Shown in pieces: positions 54,608 through 63,300 of a DNA stretch of 64,000 nt. Position 1 is the stretch's first letter; each line of letters begins with the position of its first letter. Below the pieces are notes generated by a model. That model had not been told where the DNA came from. It saw nothing but the letters and a program-made list of their open reading frames with translations, and did not search any database. Both the position numbers and the translations under genes were made by a program. Source of the DNA: Pasteurella sp049941595 (lineage in GTDB: Bacteria; Pseudomonadota; Gammaproteobacteria; Enterobacterales; Pasteurellaceae); the NCBI GenBank assembly GCA_049941595.1, contig JBNFNA010000005.1:248001-312000 (forward strand), given 5' to 3'.

Positions 54608-54886
54608 TTATTCTGTTTTATCGCCTTTATTTAATAAAAACAAAGCGACAGCGCCGAGTGCAGAGTAAGCTAAGAATTTTGAGCTTAACAGTTTTTTGCT
54701 CAACAGAGATACTGCGAGAGAGCGCACAACTGGCTGATTTAATGAAGATGCGATCTGTGACACTGAATCTGTCAAAAAAGATGAGTTGGGTGCTTTAGGC
54801 TTTTTACCAAATCCGTAAAGTTTCATACGCAATGCATCTCCTTTCATAATCAATAATTCTTTTTCTTCATCAAGTTCTGTTTTCAT
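54608..54886 (-). CDS. Small membrane-associated protein, YqjK-like position
   Basis: A 92-aa protein with a C-terminal hydrophobic segment (FLAYSALGAVALFLLNKG, residues about 70-87). The rest is polar. Its weak sequence signals do not name a family, but it is the third gene of a yqjD-yqjE-(yqjK) like operon and overlaps the gene before it by 4 bases (ATGA), so they are translated together. Function unknown; perhaps anchored with its partners to the inner membrane. Confidence 0.75.
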   Translation of the reverse strand: MKTELDEEKELLIMKGDALRMKLYGFGKKPKAPNSSFLTDSVSQIASSLNQPVVRSLAVSLLSKKLLSSKFLAYSALGAVALFLLNKGDKTE

Positions 54887-55290
54887 AAAAGCTCCGTATC
54901 ATTGGGTTCTTTTTTCGCTTGAGCACCTAAAGCACCTTTTAACGCTTGAATGTCATTTTTTACTTCAGCAAGGGTAGTCACCATAAAATTACGTTGTTTT
55001 ATTACGGTATTACGCATTACCAGTAATAAAATCAAAATAATTAAAAAAGCAACCGCACTTATACCAAAGAAAACAAGGTGTTTGATTTCTGGTGCAATAA
55101 CACTATTTAAGCCAAACAATAAACTTATAAAAGAAATTAATAATAAAATTAATATCAAGAATAATGCTGTAAACAAGGTTACAAGAAAATTCTTTTGTTC
55201 AACAAGCTCAATTCTCGCCATTTCTAAACGAACGTGAATCAGCTCTAATGAGGTTAGGGTAATATTTTTAACTTTCTGTAAAATTTGCAT
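54883..55290 (-). CDS. YqjE-like phage-holin-family membrane protein
   Basis: A 135-aa protein with two adjacent membrane segments (FLVTLFTALFLILILLLISFISLLFGL, residues about 34-60, and LVFFGISAVAFLIILILLLVM, about 72-92), flanked by helices. This layout is typical of YqjE (Phage_holin_3_6 family). Located between a DUF883 gene and a YqjK-type gene, as in the E. coli yqjDEK operon. The final codons overlap the next gene. Function unknown; membrane stress roles have been suggested for relatives. Confidence 0.82.
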   Translation of the reverse strand: MQILQKVKNITLTSLELIHVRLEMARIELVEQKNFLVTLFTALFLILILLLISFISLLFGLNSVIAPEIKHLVFFGISAVAFLIILILLLVMRNTVIKQRNFMVTTLAEVKNDIQALKGALGAQAKKEPNDTELL

Positions 55291-55349
55291 TTATCGTCCT
55301 AAATTGTAAGAAGAGGCTACATATTGTAGCCTTTTACAACTGTAAAGAC

Positions 55350-55661
55350 TTATCTCTTAGAGATTAAGACACCTAACAATAAACCAATCACTCCGGCAAC
55401 ACCAATCGCTTTATAAGGATTGTCTTGCACTAATTCATCAGTTTGCTTGATAACTTCTTTTGTTCCCGCTACAGCATCATCTTTTAATGAACCGAATTGT
55501 TTCTGTAATTTAGAAACTCGTGAATCAAGACTCGATTTAAGTTTTTTAAGCTCATCCGCACCAGCTTTTGATTTCTCATCAAAAAGCTCTTCTGCATTAT
55601 CTAAAATATCACGGATTTCACTTAATAACTCATCACGTTTCTTATCGAATTCTTTACTCAT
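55350..55661 (-). CDS. DUF883-family protein YqjD/ElaB-like
   Basis: A 103-aa tail-anchored protein: a charged coiled coil (residues about 1-75, EFDKKRDELLSEIRDILDNAEELF) and a C-terminal membrane helix with GVAGVIGLLLGVLISKR. In E. coli YqjD, ElaB and YgaM bind ribosomes at the inner membrane in stationary phase. First gene of the three-gene set; GGAGGT-like sequence (AGGTATCT) precedes the ATG. No sigma-S promoter could be verified. Confidence 0.85.
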   Translation of the reverse strand: MSKEFDKKRDELLSEIRDILDNAEELFDEKSKAGADELKKLKSSLDSRVSKLQKQFGSLKDDAVAGTKEVIKQTDELVQDNPYKAIGVAGVIGLLLGVLISKR

Positions 55662-55914
55662 TTATAGATACCTCCATTAATTTTTAAGGAATGCTCTAGC
55701 CTGAAAAATAAGCTAGACATAATCATAGTAAACTGATCTAGATCAAAATGTCAAATTAATAGGGTAAAAAACACACGAAAATAATCCCTATTTTTAAATA
55801 AGTTAGCTAATTTTTCTGAAATAGTGAGAACAGTTATCCATAAAAAACAAGCTATATATCAGCTAATTTTTAGGCTATATTAGAAGCTGTATTATTGTTT
55901 ATATAGGAACTCAA

Positions 55915-56556
55915 ATGAATTGTTTTCAGCGCATTATCACCGCACTTATCACCTTCTTTATACTGCCTTTTGCATCCATAAAAAGTTTATTCATCGATAA
56001 AGAACCTTCATTTTTGATGAGATTAAGTTCTGTTTTTCTCACTTTCTTTTTTATAATGCCTTGCCTTATCGTACGTATTCTATTTGAAAACGAAACCGCT
56101 TCAGATAAAGAAAATTTTCGCCAATGGCTAAAAGCTATTTATCGCTTTGAAAACTTAGCAGACGAAATTATAAATAAATTAGGGGAGCAGGAGAGCTGGA
56201 AACCAGAAGAATTGCTCAATTTTGCTTTATCAGAACATTTACCGAGTGATGCAGAACTCTTTTTTATTGACTGGCGTGATAGTGAAGAATTTATTTGGCG
56301 TGTTGGTAAAATTGCAGAGTTTTACTATATAGAAGATATCGAATGGACACAAAGAAATTTAGAAGAAGATTTACCAGAGGAACTGATGAAAATCGCCTAT
56401 GAATATTTTCATAAAGAAGGTGTGCTTTTATACAATGCAGAAACCAATGGTGATTCTTACTGTTTAATTGCGATTTTAGAAAATAAAAAAGAGGAGTTTA
56501 AATCTGCATCGCAAGAATGGGGGATTTTAGTCAGAGAAGCAAATCAGCCATTCTAA
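55915..56556 (+). CDS. 213-aa protein of unknown function with membrane N-terminus
   Basis: Two hydrophobic N-terminal segments (IITALITFFILPFASIKSLF and LSSVFLTFFFIMPCLIVRILF, residues about 6-26 and 38-58) followed by an acidic soluble domain with ELFFIDWRDSEEFIWRVGK, DLPEELMKIAYEYFHKEG and GDSYCLIAILE. The second half resembles DUF6630-type small-molecule/immunity-like domains only loosely; I do not recognise it. Not in an operon: yqjD is divergent and a hairpin terminator follows. An uptake signal lies near 55,940 inside it, so it is not newly acquired. Confidence 0.78.
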   Translation: MNCFQRIITALITFFILPFASIKSLFIDKEPSFLMRLSSVFLTFFFIMPCLIVRILFENETASDKENFRQWLKAIYRFENLADEIINKLGEQESWKPEELLNFALSEHLPSDAELFFIDWRDSEEFIWRVGKIAEFYYIEDIEWTQRNLEEDLPEELMKIAYEYFHKEGVLLYNAETNGDSYCLIAILENKKEEFKSASQEWGILVREANQPF

Positions 56557-56585
56557 AAATCAATTTGTTCTAATTAAGAGAAAAC

Positions 56586-56613
56586 CATCTTCACATTAAT
56601 GAAGGTGTTTTTT
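56586..56613 (+). terminator. Terminator after the 213-aa gene
   Basis: CATCTTCA (56586-56593) pairs with TGAAGGTG (56600-56607) with one G-U pair and a 6-base loop, followed by TTTTTTATT. Confidence 0.7.
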
Positions 56614-57144
56614 ATTAGCAATCTTGCGACAGGGTCACAAATAATACAGTTATCCATTAAATTTCATTTTTAAAATCTAGCCTAGAATTAGTGGTCTTGT
56701 TTCTCAGATTCTACCTAGCGTTATCTGAATATTTTCTTCTTTATCTCTTTTTATATTTCTTAGCGCAAAAGTGATTCTCATTTTTGCTATATCCAGTCAT
56801 AAAACAGAACGCAATCTAATTAAGCTTATCCAGATTATCTTTTAAAGAATTTCATTGATGTACCTTAATGAATGCATAGAGTAGTTTTCTCATTTTAGAA
56901 TATTGTCACTTTAATTTTTTATTTAACATAATATACATTATGCGAAATCAGTTATACGGTTAGTGAAAACTACGGATTAATTAAATCACAGACTTATACA
57001 CAAGTCACATTTACTATTTAATCAATACTAAATCAGGATTTATAAAGCCTTGTCACAGAGATATTTACAAAGTTATACCCTGACTTATTTACTATGTAAG
57101 CTAAAATTAAATATAAGGATGATATTTCTACTTGAGGGAAAATA
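56614..57144. other. Empty 530-base AT-rich spacer with a Fur-like palindrome
   Basis: No convincing ORF on either strand. It contains the near-perfect inverted repeat GCAAAAGTGA-TTC-TCATTTTTGC (56765-56787), whose core TGATTCTCA resembles the middle of Fur boxes, and one DnaA-box-like TTATACACA (56994-57002). An unannotated small RNA or promoter could lie here, but nothing beyond these sites supports one. Confidence 0.4.
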
Positions 57145-57182
57145 AAAAACCGTAGCTTTTTGTTCGCTACGGCTTTTATTTT
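57145..57182. terminator. Terminator hairpin between the spacer and sbcB
   Basis: CCGTAGC (57150-57156) pairs with GCTACGG (57166-57172), 9-base loop, A run to the left and T run to the right. On the minus strand it is followed by a long T-rich run, so it most likely ends the sbcB transcript about 95 bases after its stop; it can also act in the + direction. Confidence 0.8.
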
Positions 57183-57266
57183 TATTGATTGCGCTACGTA
57201 AAATCTGAGATTTCATCTTAGCTGATGTATTGAATTATTTATCTAGCGTTATCGCTATTTTTATTA

Positions 57267-58697
57267 TTAGGCTAATAATTTTACGCCATATTCATAGACT
57301 TTTTGTAATAATTCCAACCTGTCAGGATTATTATGATTTTCTTCAATTAAACGCTGCAAACTTTGCTCAAATTCTACCGCACTTTGAGCGAGCTTTTTAT
57401 GGCGGTATTTTTGCCATTTGATTTGTTCAGCACGTGTTAAGGTGCTGAAATGATGTCTGGCTCGATAATGAAATAATAATTCAGGAATGCGTTTATCTTT
57501 GAATGCCAAACCGTGATCAGCAAGTTTATCTGCTGGCAAGGTTCGCAAAATCGCCATATTGTTTTTATCACTGAAATCAAAAAAGCCATTGTACAGTTCA
57601 GTTTCAACATTTAAGCTCGGCTCAAACACTCTATCTTCATTAGTAAAAATTTCAGTGACAATGTCACGAATATTCGATGAGTTTTTGAGGCGTTGTAAAT
57701 TTTGTAGGCAAAATTCTCTATCTATTCCTAAGCGCTGCGCATTTTCTGGTAATAACACTTTAGCTGGCGCAAGAATTGGGCATTTATTAATATGTATGAG
57801 TTTTAATGGAACAGGTAAAACACCTTTATCTAGCAGCTCTGTTTTTGGCGTATATAAATTTTGGCGTAATTCGACCGCACTTTTTGTCAATAAATCATCG
57901 AGATTTGCTGATAAGTCACAAACAATGACTGCGTTTTTATTTGTTGGATGCCAGGCAATTGGCACAACCCAAGCCGTATTACCACGATAATTACCCAACA
58001 TACCTGACACGTGTACCAACGGCGTCATATTGGCAACATCAATTAAGTTTTCGGTTTCTTTCTTACCACGATTTTCAAAGAAAAACTGAAACAGTTTTGG
58101 TTGCTTTTCTTTGATGAGCTTCGCCATTGCAATTGTCGCATACACATCCGCCATTGCATCGTGCGCATTGCTATGTTCTATGCCATTTACCTGTGTTAAT
58201 TTTTCTAAACGAAATGACGGCATACCTTCTTCATCATAAGCCCAGTTAATTCCCTCAGGACGAAGTGCATAACAAGCACGTACAAGATCTAACAAATCCC
58301 AGCGGGAGTTACCGTTTTTCCAGCTATATTCATAAGGATCAATGAAATTACGGTAAAAGGTGTAACGGGTCATTTCATCATCATAACGAATATTGTTAAA
58401 TCCCATTACACAAGTATTTGGCTGACTAAATTCTTGCAAAATTCGCTCAGCAAATTCTGGTTCAGAAATCCCCTTTTCATTACATTCTTGTGGTGTAATG
58501 CCTGTCACTAAAACAGCCTCTGGTGCAGGCAAATAATCGTTGGTTTGCTTGCAATACAGCATTATGGGTTCGCCAATAATATTGAAATCAATGTCAGTAC
58601 GAATACCTGCAAATTGGGCGGGACGATCGGAAGCTGGATTGACACCAAAACTTTCATAATCGTAAATAAAAAAGCTGAAATCAACTGTTGTGGACAT
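57267..58697 (-). CDS. sbcB: Exodeoxyribonuclease I
   Basis: 3'-5' single-strand DNA exonuclease of the DEDDh class, working in mismatch repair and recombination with SSB. 476 aa: FFIYDYESFGVNPASDRPAQFAGIRTD (ExoI motif I), GFNNIRYDDEMTRYTFYRN (motif II), HDAMADVYATIAMAK (motif III), then the SH3-like and C-terminal helical domains. Start supported by TTTCCTATG context (weak Shine-Dalgarno). Located near mukB. Confidence 0.96.
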   Translation of the reverse strand: MSTTVDFSFFIYDYESFGVNPASDRPAQFAGIRTDIDFNIIGEPIMLYCKQTNDYLPAPEAVLVTGITPQECNEKGISEPEFAERILQEFSQPNTCVMGFNNIRYDDEMTRYTFYRNFIDPYEYSWKNGNSRWDLLDLVRACYALRPEGINWAYDEEGMPSFRLEKLTQVNGIEHSNAHDAMADVYATIAMAKLIKEKQPKLFQFFFENRGKKETENLIDVANMTPLVHVSGMLGNYRGNTAWVVPIAWHPTNKNAVIVCDLSANLDDLLTKSAVELRQNLYTPKTELLDKGVLPVPLKLIHINKCPILAPAKVLLPENAQRLGIDREFCLQNLQRLKNSSNIRDIVTEIFTNEDRVFEPSLNVETELYNGFFDFSDKNNMAILRTLPADKLADHGLAFKDKRIPELLFHYRARHHFSTLTRAEQIKWQKYRHKKLAQSAVEFEQSLQRLIEENHNNPDRLELLQKVYEYGVKLLA

Positions 58698-58797
58698 AGG
58701 AAAACTCGATTGAAAATAAAAGCAATTTTAACACAACAGAGAAAATTGAGAAAAAAGAAACCGCACTTTTGTGCGGCTCTTATCATAAATTTGAGGG

Positions 58798-59667
58798 TTA
58801 ATTGATGATTTTATCTAAATAGAATAGGCAGAAAATCGCTGAAATGCCGACAGCTACTCCTACCCCATTGATTTTGCTTATTTTTTCTTTAAACACTAAC
58901 GCACCAGTAATCGTCCCTAAACAAATTACACCGATATTCATTCCCGCAAAAACTAATGTTGGATTTTCACTAAAGCTTTGATGCGCTTTAATATAGAACA
59001 GAATATTCATAAAGTTTAAACCACCGAGAATAATCCCGCCCACAAAGCTTGGAACTGTAAAGACTTCACGTTTAAGTAATAAATAACCAAACATCACACA
59101 AGCGGCTAACACAAAAGAAATAAACAATGTGGCAGGGAATGCGCCGCCACTTTTTGCGACTTGCTTAAACAAAATATCAATGATGCCATAACCGAACCAA
59201 ACTAAAATCAGCCCGATCATTCCTTTCATATTGCTTTCTGTGTCAGCGGGTTTATTCAATAAACAGAATAATGCAACGAATGCCAAAATAATGCCCACTA
59301 AACGAGCTTGGCTTAATTGTTCACCAAAAATTAAAAAAGCAGCGACGATAGGTAAAAATAACGACAAACGTTGTGCGGCATCGGAGCGAACAATGCCCGC
59401 AAACTCAACGGCTTTCGACATAATGATAAAAACAGTTGGCAATAAAATACCTAAGGCAAAAAATACAGGCGCATTTTCACTTTGTGCCACAAACTCGGTA
59501 AAACCTAACCCTTTAAAATCAGGTTTAAGTAAAAAGTAAGATAAGCCAAGCGCAACAATATAATTAAATGCAATGGCCTGTTGAATGACAATATTTTTTT
59601 TGCGTGCAACTTTAAGTAAAACGGAAACCGCTACACTGCAAAGAACGGCAATAATAAGATTATGCAT
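58798..59667 (-). CDS. DMT-superfamily (EamA) transporter
   Basis: Integral membrane protein of the drug/metabolite transporter superfamily, 289 aa with about ten hydrophobic segments in two EamA-like repeats (AVLCSVAVSVLLKVARKK and GMIGLILVWFGYGIIDILF). Conserved features include NFMNILFYIKAHQSFS and PTLVFAGMNIGVICLGTITGALVFKEK. Substrate unknown. An uptake-signal pair follows its gene in the minus direction; transcribed toward sbcB. Confidence 0.87.
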   Translation of the reverse strand: MHNLIIAVLCSVAVSVLLKVARKKNIVIQQAIAFNYIVALGLSYFLLKPDFKGLGFTEFVAQSENAPVFFALGILLPTVFIIMSKAVEFAGIVRSDAAQRLSLFLPIVAAFLIFGEQLSQARLVGIILAFVALFCLLNKPADTESNMKGMIGLILVWFGYGIIDILFKQVAKSGGAFPATLFISFVLAACVMFGYLLLKREVFTVPSFVGGIILGGLNFMNILFYIKAHQSFSENPTLVFAGMNIGVICLGTITGALVFKEKISKINGVGVAVGISAIFCLFYLDKIIN

Positions 59668-59754
59668 TTTGCTTTCCTTAATCAGTTAGAAAGGTCTGAT
59701 TATATCTTTTTCTTATCCAGATAAAAATCGTTGATGATGAAATACATTTAAAAC

Positions 59755-59794
59755 AAAAGTGCGGTCAATATATTAAAAGTTTGACCGCACTTTT
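59755..59794. terminator. Inverted uptake-signal terminator
   Basis: AAAAGTGCGGTCAA (59755-59768) faces its complement (59781-59794), perfect 14-bp stem, 12-base loop, T run on the + side and A run before it. It sits just after the 133-aa gene on the minus strand. Confidence 0.88.
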
Positions 59795-59808
59795 TACCTT
59801 GTACTAAA

Positions 59809-60210
59809 TTAATCAATTGTATGAAATGCAGTTAAAAAATCTTTACGTTTAAGTTCAAAGAAACGATGCTCACTATGATTAAGAGGTCTTGCCAATTCTT
59901 TAAACGCAGGCATAATGTATCCCCATTCTCCCTCTCTTGCGAAGTAGATAACATAATCAATAGGCGCATCTCCCCAACAGTTAGAAATTTTAACTTTCTT
60001 ACCTTTTCCTGCACTTAATGTTTTAATTTGAATTCTAATATATTGTTCACCATCTGAAATTAGAACATCAGTTTTATGCCAATTATCTAGAACTGGCGTA
60101 AAAACTTGCCAACCATCATATAATAACCAAGCAATTACTTGACTCTCAAAAGTAACATTGCGCATTGTTTTATGAGTTTCACTAGGTGTCTGTGTTAAAC
60201 GTCTAGGCAT
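59809..60210 (-). CDS. Small PD-(D/E)XK-like nuclease-fold protein
   Basis: A 133-aa soluble protein. FESQVIAWLLYDGWQVFTPV, HKTDVLISDGEQYIRIQIKTL and the following basic strand match the PD-(D/E)XK endonuclease pattern: Asp of TDVLI, and Q-x-K in place of E-x-K (IQIKT). This resembles the group I intron homing-nuclease-like family PDDEXK_5 rather than a restriction enzyme. No helix-turn-helix or partner methylase is visible. AAGGGA precedes the ATG at 60210; an internal ATG (MRNVTFES) is a second candidate. Inferred nuclease activity only. Confidence 0.72.
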   Translation of the reverse strand: MPRRLTQTPSETHKTMRNVTFESQVIAWLLYDGWQVFTPVLDNWHKTDVLISDGEQYIRIQIKTLSAGKGKKVKISNCWGDAPIDYVIYFAREGEWGYIMPAFKELARPLNHSEHRFFELKRKDFLTAFHTID

Positions 60211-60262
60211 AAATAATCCCTTATACTATGTATTTTCAATGAATGATTCATTCATATTAAAA

Positions 60263-60300
60263 TGCGGTCAAAACTTTTAAAAGTTTGACCGCACTTTTTT
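60263..60300. terminator. Terminator after mukB built on one intact and one altered uptake signal
   Basis: TGCGGTCAAA (60263-60272) pairs with TTTGACCGCA (60284-60293), with a further AAACTTTT/AAAAGTTT stem inside and TTTTTT after. The left arm lacks the G of AAGTGCGGT, so only one arm is a true uptake signal. Confidence 0.75.
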
Positions 60301-60311
60301 CTTTTCTTTGA

Positions 60312-63300
60312 CTACTCTGTTGCGCCAAATCCTCTCAAGCCAACCACGTGAACGTGCTCCTGGTTGCCTGCAATTTTACGCACCAACTTATAGGTTGTGC
60401 CTTTTTCTGGGCTGATATTTTCAGGTGCCGCAATAAGCAATTGCATATCTAAACGCTCACACAACTCAAACAAGGTTGAAATGGATTTCGCATCTAAACG
60501 GGCTGCTTCGTCTAAGAATAGCAAGCGACAAGGCACAATATCTTTACCACGGATACGGCGGGATTCTTCTTCCCAACTTTGTACCACCATTAGCAAGATT
60601 GACATACCTGTACCAATCGCCTCACCTGTTGATAATGCGCCACTTTCTGCGCGCAACCAACCATCTGCACCACGATATACTTCCACCTCAAGATCGAGAT
60701 AATTACGATAATCGAGCAATTCTTCACCAATGGTTTGTGCGGTACGCTGCCCCATATCAATATGCGGATTCAAACGTTGATAAAGTTTCGCAATGGCTTC
60801 TGAGAAGGTCATTCGATTATCAGTGAAGAGATCTTGATAGTCTTCTTGTGTACCCGATAACGCATCTAGCAACATTGCGTGAGTGTCACGAATATTCACC
60901 ACTAAACGCACCGATTTTACCTGCCCAAACGCAATGTTTTGTAATCCCTGGTTCAACATACGAATACGGTTTTGTTCACGTTGAATGGTTTTACGCATAA
61001 TGTTCGCCACACTTTCAGAGCTGATCGCCAATTTTTGCTCACGGCGTGTCAATTCATCGGTTAAGCGAGAAAGCTCAATTTCCATTTGCTCAATTGCATC
61101 AATTGGATCATCTGTTTTAATGATGTCTTGGCGAATACGCTGACGTAAATGTTGGTACACCGCAATAAAGAAGTGCACTTTGTTTTCTGGCTTACGGTTA
61201 TCTTCTGATAAACGTAGGCTATCGCGTAAATATTCATTGTCAGCCACGGCAGTACGTAATGCCCCCAACGCTTTATCCGACATTGAACGCAATTCATCTG
61301 CAGATAAGTAAGCAAACTCACGGCGATTTAAGCGTTTTTCCACATCACTACCACGAGATAAACGCATCACCACACACCAGCTCACTTTTGCTGCAACCAC
61401 TAATTCACGTTGTGTTTTGTAGTCACGTTCTGCTTTACGAATGCGTGCTGCTAAGCCATTTGCTTCACTTTCAATTAAGGTTAATTGTTTTTCCACTTGT
61501 GAACGACGGGTACGGCTCGTTGATAATAATTGATGCAATTCATCGCGGCGTTGTCTCGCTCGTTCTTCAGCACCTTCATCGGCTCTCACGCCTAACTCAC
61601 CCACCTCTTGCAACAACTCTTGCAACATTTGGTTCTTATTGTTGAATGAGGTTTGTAGCTCAATATATACACGGTTGTAACTACCATATTGTGCTTGTTT
61701 TTGACGTAACTGTTCACGTTGAAGTTCACGCTGTTGTTGCATTTCTTCTAATCGTGCACGCAATTGTTCATTTAATTCTGAAGTTTCAGATTGAACACGT
61801 TCTTCATAAGCAAAATGTGGTTTACGTTGCACCACATCGGCCAACGCAAATAAACGTTGTTGAACTTGTTTTTGTTGAGAAATGGCTTGCTCATAATCCG
61901 CTTTTAAGCGTTCATAATTTTCAGGATCGCTTTGTAAAGTATTCGCAATCGGTTCTAATTGTGACAACGTAGCGCCGTATTGGCGAATAAATAACTCATC
62001 TTGCTCTGCAATATCTAATTGCTCACGACATTCTTCAATACGCTCAATTAAACTTTCATCCGCTAACAACGCTAACTGAGGCAAAATCTTATTCAACAAC
62101 TGCATTTTCTCTTTTGCACTGTCTAATTGAATACGTAATTGTTGTTCAGTTGTGCTGAAGTTATTTAATTCACGCTCAATTTCATTACGTTGCTGACCAA
62201 TTTCCGCCATTAATTCTTCTGGGTTTGGCTGGAATGCTAACGCAAGGTGTAAACCCACGAATTGGCTGAAATGTTCGTGTAAACGTTGACATTTTTGTAC
62301 ATCAAATGCACGTTGTGCGTATTGCTCTGCAACTTCATCTCGTTGTACTTGTAATTCTTCTAAATATTTCTCACGTGCAGCACGTCCAAATAATGGAGTT
62401 TCAGGGAATTTTGAGTAACGTAATTCACGTTCAGACACCTGAACCACCACACCGTGCGCCAGTTCTTGAGCAGACAGAACACTGTCATCAAATGCCGCTG
62501 GGTCGCCCTCAATTAAATAGAGATCATCTGGGCAATCTTCTAACTGTTCTAATTGTGCTTTAACGGTTTCTAAATCACGTACCACAATAGCGTGGCGTGC
62601 CGGGCCATAAAGAGCGGAGAAATAAGGCGCATCTTCAATTGGTACATCATCATAAAGCTCCGAAAGTAACACACCGCCAAAACGTTCTGCTAATACATTC
62701 AAACGAGCATCTTCTGAACCGTCTGGTTGGCTTAAACGTGAAACTTGAGCTTCTAATTGTTGGCGTTTTTGTTCTAATTGATCACGTTCAATAGTCAATT
62801 CACGCTCTTTTACCAATTGCGCTTGCATAAAATTCATTACATCTTGGCTATCTGCAAACACTTGTCCGCTTTGTTCTTGTAAGCGTTCTAACGCAGATTG
62901 TGCAGTCAGCCAAGCTGGGGCTTTTTGTGCATTTTCGTTATAAAGTGCGGTCAATTGTTCACGTTTTTGACGTAATGTTGAGCGTTGTTCTACTTGCTCA
63001 GACAACTCTACGCTCACATCTTCCAATAACGCTTCTTGTTCTGCGTGATATTCTTCTAACTCATCTGCCGTCGCTAAATCTAAGTTTGCACGTTGATTAA
63101 AATCTTTTAATAAACGCACCGCACTTTGTTGTTGTGCATAACGTTGTTCAAGCTCGTGTAACTTAGCACGCAATTGTGGTGTTTGTTGGGCTTGTACTTT
63201 TTGGCTTGGATATTCACGTAACAATTCTTTTGCTTGCTCAAATGCCGCTGAACGTGGAATGTCACCAGCGACTTTACACACAAGTTGATAAGCTTTATCG

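Noticed and set aside
56994..57002. DnaA-box-like TTATACACA in the AT-rich gap
   Set aside because: A single box without a cluster, and neighbouring genes are not those of oriC; treated as chance.
57145..57182. Small-RNA terminator reading
   Set aside because: The hairpin has its longer T run on the minus strand, 95 bases after sbcB, so it is more simply the sbcB terminator; a small RNA stays only a possibility.
61259..61972. Long open frames opposite mukB
   Set aside because: Shadow frames of the coiled-coil gene: composition follows mukB codons, no ribosome-binding sites.
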